Of a DNA stretch of 44,907 nucleotides, positions 12,200-23,710 are shown in pieces. The notes beneath the pieces are model-generated. The model did no database searches. It saw only the letters and a list, made by a program, of their open reading frames with translations, and had not been told where the DNA came from. The stretch is from contig JAIPMN010005662.1 in NCBI GenBank assembly GCA_020650975.1, positions 1-44,907 of the forward strand. The letters are read 5' to 3'. The position numbers were made by a program, and so were the translations under genes. Source of the DNA: Apostichopus californicus. Lineage: Eukaryota > Echinodermata > Holothuroidea > Aspidochirotida > Stichopodidae. The number at the start of each line of letters is the position of its first letter. Within the stretch, counting starts at the first letter, position 1.

Positions 12200-12625
12200 T
12201 GGCAATGGCAAATTAAGGATTACGACATCTTTGTTGGTACTTCTGTAAGCATCACACGTGTACATAACCGACATAAAATCAAAACAGAAGGATTAAAACG
12301 ATAATATAAACTTTGTTAGCAAATCAGTAGCCTTTTCGTATGTTAAGTTTTCAGTAACTATATTTGTAAGAATATTCCACTTACCAAATTGGATTTTCAT
12401 GATCTTGGTGTTGTGTAAGGCCTTTAGAAAGTGTCAAGGGCAGAGAAATATTGCCACCTTGACACGTACACATCGCCACATCCTGACCCACTTGGCGGAC
12501 ACTTCAGCTTTCCAAGCTCCCTCGAATAGTACGTTCTCAAACTTCTAACGAGCTTGTTAACTTCTATTTCTGAAAATAATAAAACTATATGGTGAACAGG
12601 AAATACTGAAAAGGTCTCCTTTTAA

Positions 12626-12863
12626 AGGTAGTCTGTAATGGCCCGAAATTATGGCACGTTATAATTGATAGATGTTTCAAAAAGTACTTTCCTGGAGGTC
12701 ATTTCTTTCCAAATTGTTCTCAGACATTCTAAATGAACACACAATAGGACTGAATGTCCCAATGAGGTACATTTCCTGAAGGGTAGTAATAAAAACGGTT
12801 TATGGATTTTTACCAATGGTATATTTGAATATCTGGCATATTTGGGGCCAATATAGCATACCT
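12626..12863 (+). mobile_element. TTAA-flanked MITE, copy 2 (238 bp)
   Basis: Same family as copy 1, opposite orientation: AGGTAGTCTGTAATGGCCC at the left and GGGGCCAATATAGCATACCT at the right. Perfect TTAA occurs on both sides (12622-12625 and 12864-12867). It sits in intron 1 of the MADF gene. Confidence 0.85.
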
Positions 12864-12869
12864 TTAATC

Positions 12870-14430
12870 CCATTCCATTAAGAACCCATTCATCATAACG
12901 AGTGTTGTCAACAATCATATATATACTTTACGCTACCTTAATTTGACATTCAGTAAATTGCTTATTATTGTTGTTTTAGTTAATTGCAAAACTGAAATGT
13001 TCCAGCTATGTTTACTCATTAAATTACACAAAACCCATGCCAGATCAACCATATGTTTGTGTATATTTTATGAACTCTATTTGATTCCATTCATTGTAGA
13101 CTCTAAGGAAGGCCTTTTTCTAGTTGTTAATTTGACTGCATCCCTCCAGTTTGGTGCATCATGGCATAATTTTGTGCACCTCACCATTTGCCTTGTGTGT
13201 GCCTGGCGAGGAAGGAGCTATACCACAACCACATTGACCTCCAGTACTTTGCTTTCAAAAAGATGACTCACGATGCAAACATGTTTTATAAGCACCCGGA
13301 AATAATCCACCCTTGTTTGGTCTGCAATAATATGCAGCCTGCCATCTTGAACATTGGAGAGCTTTAACTTGTTAATCATATTTTAGTGTGCTCTTCGAGT
13401 TTGTGCAACAGATACGTTAACTCTTTGGAAGTTTCGACACATGGCAGACATATTTTGTACAAACATATAACACAAATCATTAGTACTTACTTACAGTCAA
13501 ATTCGTAACATAGGCCTACATGCACGATTGTAAGGTACCACCATCCTAGGTCATAGTAACTGAAGTAAAACTAAGTAACCTAGGGTTGTACTTTGTAGTA
13601 ACATAAGGCCGTCTAGAGTACAGCCTATGGTTCGAACTAGCGTAAAGTTAGGCCTAGCCTACACTTAGTTTAGAAAACGGGGAGTACGAGTGACTCGATT
13701 GCGTCCCAATAGAATGGGCCTATATAACAATTTACTCCCATTTTAAGCTGGCACACAACTCTTCGATGAAGAATTCACTCCTCTTTCCATACGGAGTCAT
13801 ATGAAACATTGTTGAAACTGTTTGTTTTCGTTCATGAAATCATCGAACATTCGACTTCGTAAGTTCAGCAATCTTGCTTGGTGACCAATCCTACGAATGT
13901 TCACTTGCCAAACCTGTCAGCTAAATTATGTTGTTAAAGCGGTATAGTAGTAATGTTAATACCATTAATGTGGAGATTGATAATTCAATTGTTAACATTT
14001 ATTAATGAAGTAATAATTGCAATTAATCCTAGCAACGGTCGACAAGGCACAGGTAACGGTGGATAAGGCATCGACTAAGTAAATTAAGGCAGACCTACCT
14101 AGCCTATTTGCTATAGTGGGCGATCAAGTCGCCCTGTCTTTTTTAGTTTCGGCTCGCCGCAGGGCACCTCAACATTTCTAAGGACCATATGAAACCGTTC
14201 ACATCGTCATCCTTGGAAAAGATAACGGCTGCATGCAAAATGCTTTTGTGAAGATTCGACTATTAGGCCTATTTTCGAGTTATGCTAGTGAAGATGCAGA
14301 TACCAAAAGGGCTTTAGTTGTCATGCATCATGAACGGTTATTCACTAAAGGTCTCGGCCTAGGACCATAGCTGAAGTACCAGACCCTTGCTGAAATACGA
14401 TAAAACTGCAACTTTAATCATATTTTTCTC
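12870..14430. other. Intron 1 of the MADF gene; no other gene seen
   Basis: Apart from TAGGCCTA palindromes near 13511, 13649 and 14264, no feature is recognised. The open frame at 12943-13266 has no domain I know. Confidence 0.4.
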
Positions 14431-14768
14431 ACCAGTTTAATTAAATTCCGAGGCTAAACTAGCCACAGCTGTCCTTGTGATATTCCTGTCTGAATATTCC
14501 TTCTTTTCATTTCTCCACATACACTCTTTTTCCCTGTAACTCTCGATAAAGTCAAATATGTTAATTGTATTTCTGGTGGCCATGGTGTCGTTCGGCTCAA
14601 ATACAATTCTACCGCCTGCCAAACTACATGAGGAAGTCTTCTGATTGGTCGAATCAGAAAAGTTGCTTCTCAGAAGTTGCGCTGATTAGGACATTGCTCT
14701 ATTGCAAATCAACCCCAATCGACGTCGCAACTTTTATTGCGCAACAAGTTCATACCCGTGTCTAACGA

Positions 14769-14819
14769 CGCGATTCAACCTTCAATTGTATTGCGAGTTG
14801 AATCGCGTGTTGAATCGCG
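14769..14819. promoter_or_regulatory. Three GTTGAATCGCG motifs, possible transposon end or binding site
   Basis: CGCGATTCAAC at 14769-14779 (inverted), GTTGAATCGCG at 14797-14807 and again at 14809-14819. This lies just upstream of the MADF first exon (minus strand), where the right end of a Harbinger element or its promoter would be. No matching left end was found near 10.4-11.1 kb. Confidence 0.35.
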
Positions 14820-15046
14820 CAGATGTGACCCAGGCTTTAGGCTACGCTGGTTGACTCACCCTTTTATAATTATATATGCAAGCTTCAACCTTGATCTATC
14901 TTCTGTACTGTACATGTATGATGAAGGCCTAGCCTAGCTACAGTAAGAAAGTGCAGCTAAAGCCTAGGCATATTGCCTAGGCCATAGCCCAACCTACCAG
15001 TACCAAAGTCAAGGATTAATACCTGATATTTTTCTTCTTATGAAAG

Positions 15047-18000
15047 GTACTTGCATGATGAAAATGTTGGAATACCACGACAAACTACAAGCAGGTGGAA
15101 ACGTGAAACTTCGGTGTCAGAGGTGAGTATTATGATTTAAAGTAATTGTAGAAAGAGATTGTTCAATTAATGCACCTTTCAATTTTGTGAGGCACCATAC
15201 GCCCTTCTAGAAAATGTGCCTCATTGTCCCACATTTAGCTGGAAATTGAAAGCTCTTGACGCACCAGTGCATAATGAATTAATTGTGCCTCTCCACGAGG
15301 ATGTCATTCAATATCTTAAAATAATCTTTGTACATTTGCAGCGTTTCTTGTCTTAATACTAAACATCTCTGATCATGGACAAAATAGTTCTGGGATAGAT
15401 TCCCAAGCCTAAAAACCAACCCAAAATTTGCAGTGTACATCTTCAGCTTTATATTAATAAATAGGAATATGAAGAATGCGTATCCATTTAGCCCAATGTG
15501 TAAAAGGGGGGGGGGGGATGAATATGCTAATTTATGGTACCTCTCAAAAACCATCAACCCAGAATGAAGGTTGGTTCAAATTATGTATGTATGTATGTAT
15601 TATGCTTGCACATGAAGCTACTGATCGCATTTGCTTCATGTTGCCGAGTAAAAGCATGTTTCCATATGCCCAATTTCAATTTTTAAAGATACATCCTTTT
15701 TCTCAGTCTTCAAAATGTAGCGGTTTTTTGTCTGTAAAGGTATGCTGTATTGGTCCCAAATATGCTACATTTTCAGACTGGGACATTCAGTCATCTTGTG
15801 TGTTCCTTTAAGAGTGTCTGAGAACAATGTGGAGAGGAAAGACGACCTTGAACTTTCGCAAAACTTCTAGAAATTATAGCATGCTATAATTTGGGGCATA
15901 TACAGACTACCTTAAGGCATTTTTTTCCTTCCAAAAAATAACACCGTAGGTTCCTCCGAGTCGAGACCCCATCTATTTTCTTAGGAACATGGAAACAAGG
16001 TGTGGCTAATAGTATTAGCACAAACAAAGAAAAAGAGGAATTTTTAACCAAAAAAAAAGATTAATTACTTTAACACTGTATGCTCAGGGTTTTGTAAAGA
16101 AATGACAATTTCTTGCCTCTTTCGAATTAGGACCATGGAGAGGTCAGTCATCATATGCACTATGAAGAACAAGAAGGCCATCCAGTAGAAGCCGGCAATG
16201 ACTTATACCAGGAAGCTGATAACAATGACTATGAAGATGTTGGAAATGATCGTTATGAGGTATGTTTATGGTTGAGTTTAATATAGTTTTTGGATTAGGA
16301 CTGTGTTGTTTCCATTAAATAAGAAACTTTTTGGAAATCCGAAGGGTAAACGGTTATCGTAACCACAGCCATTGGAAAATTCAGTATACACTTGCCAATT
16401 TGGGAGGCATGGGCATATTCTAGCCTAGGCCTGCACATTACAAGAAAGGCCCCACAATAATTTTTAAGAGAGAAAAAAGTTCCACTTGAAGTTCTCTCCA
16501 AAATGCAATGTACATGTTTTGATCTTATTTATATTCAATGATTATTCCAATTTGTAGTTTTAATATCATTATGAAAGATACAAGCACATGTTAATGATTA
16601 TTTTGAAGTATTTTATTAAGAATCCATCAGCCTGCACAAGTTCCCTGTGCTTGCAGACATATCACATATAATGAGTTGGCTTTTATTGATTTTTTGACAT
16701 TTGAATTTGGCCAAAAAAAAAAGGGAAACTGTGGATAGCATTAACTTATAACTATTTCCCTGGACAGCACATTTGTATGTCTCTTGAATGAGTAAGTAAC
16801 TGAGATGATTATGTCACACCATTAAACCTCATGGGCTCAACATTCAGGAAGGACATGACTAACATTTCTGCAGTTTATTCCCCACCCATTTCATTAATCT
16901 TCGTGTCAACTAATCCTGATACTTTAATCTCTTTTGTGTTCCCCAGGCTCATTAACCTGTATGTATTTTGTGCTTGAATTTTGTCCCTTGCAGTTTATGT
17001 TACTTGTCATGCAGCTAGGATTGAAACCCTTTTACTTTTACACATTCTTTTACACAGGATCTTTAGTGGATAAGCAGTTGCTAACAGTTTTTGTTTTATT
17101 CTGACGAACATGTAACCTTAGAATTAAGAAGTCCCTGTAATGACTATCAGTTGATTTAATTTTCTTTATATTATTTGCTTTCCTTCAGGATGATGTTGAA
17201 GACGTTCACATATTTTACGATGCTGAACTGCCTGATGGGCCAAATCCAGACGATCAACTGATGTATGCAAGCTGACACAAGTTGCAACACAAGATTTGCT
17301 CACATTATTTAATGAACACCTTCCAATACCAAGTGTGCCTTCAGCAGTTATCGTCTTCGAAAAGAGTGCATCTTTGACCTTGGAAAAGAGGATATAGTAT
17401 ATCATGCATACTGTCGAAATTGTTTTGCATATTTAGGAACCGATGAGGACTTATCGTGTGAATGTTGTGGCCAAATAACAAAAGCTAAGAATATTAAAGC
17501 TGTGAATATATCACTTTCCTCACAACTAAAACACTTACTGGAGACACCTTCCATAACTGCCAAGCTCAAACCCCATGTACAGGAGGGCGAAGACGATTCA
17601 ATTGGAGATGTCATGGATGGATCTGTGTACAAAAAGCTTGCCAGAGATAAATTTGAAGTGGATGATTTGTCTTTAACATTTAATTGTGATGGGATTTCAG
17701 CATTTCATTCTTCCAATGCTAGTGTTTGGCCAATTTTATGTACTATCAATGAACTTCCTCGTGTCCTTATGGCTGGTATTTGGTTTGGACCTGGCAAACC
17801 TGAGATGCAAACTTTCTTGCAAAGCTGTGTTGCAGAATGTGAGACTTTAGTAGAGGAAGGAACCGTTTGGACCAAGCATCAAACAGGAAGGGACATTAAC
17901 AGCAAAGTGTATGCCATAGCATGTGCATGTGACTCTGTGGCAAGATGCCAACTCCAGGGATTAGTGCAGTTCAATGGTTATCATGGCTGTAGCTGGTGTA

Positions 18001-19380
18001 CCCATCCAGGAGCAAGAAACGTATGAGTCCGACATGTTTATTCCTTTCATGATCCTCCAGACATTTGTCGCACACATGAAGATTTTGTGAACAATGCATT
18101 ACAGGCAAGGGCTACAGGTCAAAATTGCAATGTTGTAAAGCCGCATCCTTCTCCGTTATTACTGCTACCACATTTTTACATCGTTCATGGTTTCCCTGTG
18201 GATTACATGCATTCTGTGTATGAAGGTGTTACAGAGAAGATGCTTTCCCTCTGGTTTGACTCTGTGCACCACCAGGCAAATTGGTACATTGGTCGATCGC
18301 TGACTACAATTGAGAAGCGAATGGAAAACATCATCCCCCCATCAGAGATCACAAGACTTCCATCTTCACCCTCTCAGAAAGCCCAATGGAAAGCATCAGA
18401 AATTCCGCAGTTGGTTACTGTTTTATTGTCTACCACTTTTGAATGGAATATTACCTCTCCCGTACCTGCAACATATCTTGCTCCTTGTACAAAGCATATG
18501 GATTTTAACAAAGTCAAGAATCACACGTAGCGATGTTGCAATTGCTAGGACATTCCTCACCAAGTTTGTGAAGAAGATGGAAGTTCTATATGGTACTGAG
18601 CACATGTCATACAATGTGCACACTTTACAACACCTACCTGACACTGTATTGTCATGGGGTCCTTTATGGTCATCATCATGCTTTTTTGTTTGAGGGATAC
18701 AACAGAACAGTGAAATCTCTTTTTCATGGAACCAGAGGGGTACCACATCAAATTGTAAATAACTTTGTGATTGTTCAGGGACTTTCAACGCGCCTTGCTT
18801 CAATGAACCAAGGCACTCCGGAACTTGCAGTATTCTTCCGGTCTCTTGTAACAGGTTACCCATTGGTTCCTTCAATTTGCAAAGTACATGAAGATGCCTC
18901 AGAAGTTTTATTGAAAGGAAATCCTACTGACTGTCATGGTATAGATAATGATGAAGAGTTATGTTTTTCAAACTAATTTCACAAGCAATTTGCAGACCTT
19001 GAAATAACAAAATATAAAGAGCTTATTTTCCATGGAGTATCTATGAAAGCAGCAGCCATATGAGGATTTCCAGAAGATCTAACAGTGTTGTAGCGTATGG
19101 CCCAAAGCACATTGGAAGAATCAAACGAATCCTCCATGTACAGCATGAACATACTTCCAGTGTAGTGTTAGTGATCCAGCCTTTTCTTGTTGCAGGCAAC
19201 CAAATTGTCTCGGGTGCCCAAGTTGGTGCTCAGGCAGATCATATCACAATCATCACAGAAGAGCAATTGCTGCCTCCACTGATCCTGCCTGTGTCGTTCC
19301 CATTATTGAAGTGTGTTCAGATTATACATAATAATGTTCACTTTTGCTGCATACTACCAAATATGATCGAGTTAGATTGA
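15047..19380 (+). pseudogene. Spliced En/Spm (CACTA)-like Tnp2 transposase relic
   Basis: Three exons join in phase. Exon 15047-15122 encodes YLHDENVGIPRQTTSRWKRE and ends at GTGAGT. Exon 16131-16259 is acidic (VEAGNDLYQEADNNDYEDVG) between AG and GTATGT. The large exon from 17189 contains CRNCFAYLGTDEDLSCECCG (Cys motif), LTFNCDGISAFHSSNASVWP, IWFGPGKPEMQTFL, CDSVARCQ, GYHGCSWCTHPGARN, FPVDYMHSVYEGV, WYIGRSL, YNVHTLQHLPD, WGPLWSSSCF and FEGYNRTVKSLFHGT. The C-terminal part includes SRRSNSVVAYGPKHIGRIKR and ends at 19377. These follow the order of Tnp2-type transposases of the CACTA superfamily in animals. The large exon has about five breaks, including a TGA at 18024-18026 and frame changes near 17270, 18510 and 18685. 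Terminal repeats were not located. Confidence 0.75.
15738..15912 (-). mobile_element. TTAA MITE family, copy 3 (shortened)
   Basis: AGGTATGCTGTATTGGTCCC at the left, and TTTGGGGCATATACAGACTA at the right. The interior keeps GACATTCAGTCATCTTGTGT but lacks part of the middle. Flanks are GTAA and TAAG, worn TTAA. It lies in the first intron of the CACTA-like gene. Confidence 0.75.
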
Positions 19381-20440
19381 GACATTTTCTAAACTAAAAA
19401 TATATCATAGTCACACTTATGTAATAACCAAGTGGTCAGTTGGCATCGCCTAGTGGCGAATGACCCCCTAATATTTATGTTCGTATATGTTCACACGTTT
19501 AAGTTATACCCAGATTGGCAAATGTGTCGTATTGTAAGTTTTGGATCCTATCTGGTTAAATTGCCCTTAGGCAGTATGTGCTAGTGACTGTAGAGGTGTT
19601 TGCTATTAGCTTCCTCGGATCGTCCGTGCCGAAGCATTGGTTTAAAATGGCTGCGCCCATGTGTCGCTAAATGTAATTGTTGCACACATAGTAGGGGTTG
19701 GTACTGACTTGTATCCAACTGGATCTTCTTAAATTGTTTCAGTATAATGTATAGAAAGAGTTGAAGCAACCAAATGTTAACTAAATTTTTGAGCTGCCAT
19801 TTATTTTGGATAATACATTTGGACACAAAGTTTATAGGGTTATATGAAAGTGAGAACCTCCAGTGGTGTTACATTTTATACCTATGTCAAGAGATAAGCT
19901 GCATGTATTGTGTGTAATTTCCAATCACTGTTGTGTCTGAGGATATATCACCTAGATATGTCTACATTCATTGTTATTTTCATGTGCCACGGTTAATTTT
20001 AGCTTTTAACTTAAACGAGCATTAATTGCCATGTTAAAGTAACCCACTCACTCTGTTGGTAAGGCACCTTATATAAATAAGCTGAAGTACTTAGTGTTAA
20101 AGGAGCCTTCCAATTTCTTTGTAACACATTAAAGGAGTGTAAAGCTTCGAGGAATTGTGAGACTATAACTGGTTTGTAATTCCTGAAGATACTATTTAAA
20201 TGTTTTTCTGGTTTTCTTTATTAACATTTGGAGCTCGCTATTAGGGAGCAACAATTAATAAACCACGTGCTGCCTATGTACTATGCCCTCCAAACCAACC
20301 TCCTAGAGTTTTGTCATTTTTCTATCCACTTCAGGCTCTACATATATTTTATTCATAATGCTGTATGTAAGTAATCATGTTCAATTAAAAGTTGGTCATG
20401 AAATGGTTATGGAGAAGTCATATGGAATTATATTTTCTTG
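19381..20440. other. Spacer, no supported gene
   Basis: AT-rich unique-looking DNA. Only unconvincing short open frames. Confidence 0.4.
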
Positions 20441-20442
20441 AA

Positions 20443-20532
20443 AGGTAGTCTATTGGGCCCAAATTATAGCGTGCTATAATTGCTAAAAGTTTTCTTTAAT
20501 CTCCAAATTGTTTTCTGATATTCTAAATGAAC
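20443..20532 (+). mobile_element. TTAA MITE family, copy 4, truncated
   Basis: AGGTAGTCTATTGGGCCC then AAATTATAGCGTGCTATAAT and CTAAATGAACACACAA, matching copy 2 in the same orientation. Sequence ends where the ACGTT-rich element begins, and the rest of the MITE is not found beyond it. Confidence 0.7.
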
Positions 20533-20534
20533 AC

Positions 20535-20854
20535 ACAACCCAGCTAACAAAATTACGTTTTTATAACGTTATATTTACGTACCGTTTACGTTGTATGAAC
20601 GTTAGAAAGTTACGTTGTAGCTTCTAAATTTGTTAGACTCCAGGGAACGTTATATTTAGACCAAAAAATAACGTTGTATTTACGTTTTATTACGTTATTT
20701 TGTAACGTTTAGATGTTACGTTATAATAACGTCGCATTAACGTTTTTGTATAACCTTTTTATGATGTTGTTGCAACGTTCATACAACGAGATTTCGCGAC
20801 GTTAGTCATTTACGTTTTAGTTACATTGTGATATAACGTAATGGTTACGTAGCT
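20535..20854. mobile_element. ACGTT-rich palindromic element (320 bp)
   Basis: About twenty ACGTT/AACGT words occur in both orientations at irregular spacing. The ends are loosely inverted: AGCTAACAAAATTACGTT at the left, and at the right, read backwards, AGCTACGTAACCATTACGTT. Non-coding. Probably a non-autonomous DNA element or foldback; superfamily unknown. Confidence 0.5.
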
Positions 20855-20859
20855 AAGTA

Positions 20860-22820
20860 ACCAACCCTTCCTCTACACGTACACACTGAGTAGGCCTATG
20901 CCTTAACACATCTTGACTACTATTAAGGACTCAAGACATTTCGATTTTTATTGATACGTAAAATGTTTTATATCCTCTCTTTGGAAAATATCAATGACAC
21001 AATAGTAAACAAAATAGTTAACATATAATAATACTTCTTTCGATCGACTTAAGCTTTAGGCTCTTTTAAGAAGCAACTTGTAAATATAACAAGGAAGTCT
21101 TTGTTCGGAACGGTACCCAAAATATTCTATTACGTGGGTTTACTCTCACTTGTCATGGCAATTTATAATAAATCAAGATCCTTAAGAATATGACTATTAC
21201 TATAGTCATGACGGTTGCCACCAGAGTTTATAGTCCATTGAATTGCGATAGTTCAAAATTAATTAGTAAATTAACATTTGATGCTTTAAATATATTCAAT
21301 AATACCAGTGTCATGTTTTACTACTTAAATAAATTGGCCTTAAAATCTTTCGTCAAAATATTACAACGGTAAGCTAGGCCGAAAGTTTAGAATTCGGCGC
21401 ACAAAGCTCCAAATTCGGAACGATTTCAGTCGACAAATCACCCAAAGGGGGGAGTGCTATCATCCACTAATATACCATTGACAAGCCGTACGCCATTCCA
21501 ACGACTGGCAATGAGAAGCAGCTGCACGTTTCCGAGTTGAGTTTCTCCGATTAGTGATCGGTCTGATGTTCGCTAGCTAGCAGTATTGTAGAACGTAGTT
21601 GTATAGCACTGTACTAGTGTAGTATTAATGAACGAGTTATAATATAGGTTACAGTTAATTTCAATATATTTGTTCCTAACCGGCCTTCTGGTTGGCTTCT
21701 TATGTTATTCTGGTTGTGTTAACTATTGCATTAAACCAGACTTATTGGCGAGGACAAAGTTAGACGAAAGGTAGAAGAAGCACGCAGTTACTATACGCGC
21801 CAGTTTATACTATTAGACCAAACTCAAGCCTAGTCTGACTAGGCCTAGGCTGTAGTTGCTGACACAGTAAAAATTGCCTCAGTTAAAATGTTATTATAAA
21901 TTTAACCAGAGTACAGACCCTCCAATGGTTACTTGCACGAGAAGCTAGAACATGAAGTCTGTCCGCAAAAAAGACTCCAATTTCTACCAGTAAAAGTGTT
22001 GTTACATTGTTTTCCCTACATCTATAGAGATGTACGGAAGCTTAAAAGTTCCATCAACATAAGAAAAACTTTGGCCCATAAGTTGACATTTGAATTTAGT
22101 TTAGAAAACAAGATAATATCTTATCAAAACTCAGAAAAATGTAGGATTACTCAGTTGCTTTAACTCCACAATTTACAAAATTGTTCAATTGGTCAGTTGA
22201 AATGAAGTGAACAATTTACAAATTTGAGTACACAAATTTTATAATGTCCATAGCAAAATGCACTCAATGCAATGACCTCCATACCGGGTCAATAATGGCT
22301 GTTATTTTGAAAGGTTATATTATTATTATGAATGTATTGAGATAGCAAGCTCCAAAAAGATAACGTAGTATTTCTATCCTACATATAAGTGATGCACAGG
22401 GTTACTTTGCAATCGCTAATACAGCTGAGATGAAACTTTGAGGTTGTGGTACAGAAAACTGTGTTCCTTTCACATGCTTTACTTTGCTAAACCTTTATGA
22501 AATTAAATGGAAAGACTCCTTGTGGGTTCTGTAATACAAACTGCTAGAAATATAAACATATTAATACAATTAGGTCAAGAAAGTGTATGCAGTCTGTTTG
22601 CTGTTCAATATGACAAAGTAGGCCTATGTGTTTGCTACTAAGGGAGCTTCAGTAGGAGTTAGGAAATTCATAAGAAGAGATACCCTGTAAACAGATATCT
22701 CTCTCTCTCTCTTCCCTTACCTTTTCCCAGACCATAAATGAAGTTTTGGATGAAATTTCACAAGTTTCGACATTCACAAGTGGAAGTTATATATATTATG
22801 TAAATACTAAAAACTACTGT
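20860..22820. other. Spacer, no supported gene
   Basis: Contains TAGGCCTA palindromes (20891, 21840, 22619) and a short CT repeat at 22698-22711. No coding domain or RNA gene recognised. Confidence 0.4.
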
Positions 22821-22822
22821 AA

Positions 22823-22930
22823 TATTACTTATTTATATTGCGCTTTATGTCGACGGTCTCAATGAGCTTTACAGGAACAAAATGAATTAAAAAAAATACA
22901 ACATACTACAAGAATACTTAAAGATACACG
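22823..22930. repeat. Possible dispersed-repeat end (TTATATTGCGCTTTA motif)
   Basis: TTATTTATATTGCGCTTTAT followed by GAGCTTTACAGGAACAAAAT and an A-rich run. TATAnnGCGCTTT...CTTTACA words are frequent at ends of repeats in marine invertebrate genomes; recalled, not searched. Confidence 0.3.
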
Positions 22931-23089
22931 AAATGATGAACAATATAAATATTACAGTGTCCAATGTGGGTAGCACGTGAAGAAATAACTTTTTACGACG
23001 CTTTTAAAATTGCGAATCCCAAATGTGGGTTAGGGACTTTGCATTCTTTCAAATTTGAGGCCCCAAACTCTGGAACACTCCCAACCTTA

Positions 23090-23390
23090 ATTAGGACCAA
23101 AGGACGACCGGGACCTAAAAATGGACAACCGGGATCTGCGACCCCTAACACCAACTTTTTTTCGTCAGTCCCCACCCCCCGGGACACCGCTGGGGGGGTG
23201 CAAAAATTGTTTTGGCCCCATGAATTTTTTTTTATTCTTAAAGATGCGCCTGGACGAGTAGAGTGACCCAAAGTGAAAAAATGCAGAAAAAGTTTCACCG
23301 GAAGTGACCATAAAAATATGTCACGTTATATCTACCTAGGTCCCGGTCGTCCATTTGTAGGTCCCGAGTGTCCATTTTTTGGGGTCTATC
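23090..23390. repeat. Inverted pair of the 21-bp TCCCGGTCGTCCAT motif
   Basis: About two reverse-strand copies (GGACGACCGGGACCTAAAAA, then GGACAACCGGGATC) at 23101-23138, and two forward copies (GGTCCCGGTCGTCCATTTGT, GGTCCCGAGTGTCCATTTTT) at 23338-23380. The intervening DNA has a C-run/G-run hairpin at 23169-23199. Confidence 0.6.
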
Positions 23391-23710
23391 TCCAAAAGTG
23401 GGGGATCCATAGGTCCAATTTTTGGTCAAAGGGTGGAACTGATGACATAGGTCACCCCCTCAAAGCTTGGGTCACTTTCGGTCACTTGACTTTTTATTAC
23501 AGCCAAAAAATGCAGTTGACTTGATATACTACCTTAATACTTTATTTTGTAAACTGACCACCCCTAGGGTAAAGGTCGAAAATCGTAAATTTTCACCTAT
23601 GACCTCCAAATTTCTTGTGGATGTTTAGGGTCAATAGGGCACTGATATATGCAAAGGGCAGGTATTTGTCACTTCCGATTCATGTCTTATGGGGGGTGAA
23701 AGGTAAAAAA
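23336..23710 (+). repeat. Repeat R1, copy 1
   Basis: Shares TCTATCTCCAAAAGTGGG, ACTTTTTATTACAGCCA, ACCCCTAGGGTAAAGGTCG, CCTCCAAATTTCTTGTGGAT and TCAATAGGGCACTGATATAT with 28478-28815. Similarity is roughly 75-80% by eye, direct orientation. Confidence 0.8.

Larger units (their letters stand above)
11100..14583 (-). pseudogene. Three-exon MADF-BESS gene, decayed
   Basis: Exon 1 (14583-14433) starts at ATG in ACCATGGCC and encodes FDFIESYREKECMWRNEKKE, the first half of a MADF (Myb/SANT-like) DNA-binding domain, ending at a GTGAG donor. Exon 2 (12569-12385), after TTTTCAG, gives EVNKLVRSLRTYYSREL and DVYVSRWQYFSALDTF, the second half, ending at GTAAGT. Exon 3 (11494-11100), after TTTCAG, encodes an acidic linker and IDDLFGKSVTEEL with AKLQIQQILVNAQLG, a BESS-type interaction motif, ending at a stop at 11102-11100. 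An in-frame stop near the end of exon 1 and frame changes late in exon 2 and near 11275 show decay. MADF proteins are often the second protein of PIF/Harbinger transposons, and a Harbinger transposase exon lies inside its second intron on the other strand. A host MADF gene is the alternative. Confidence 0.65.

Noticed and set aside
18423-18875. 150-codon minus-strand frame
   Set aside because: Lies antisense to the CACTA-like transposase and shows no domain.
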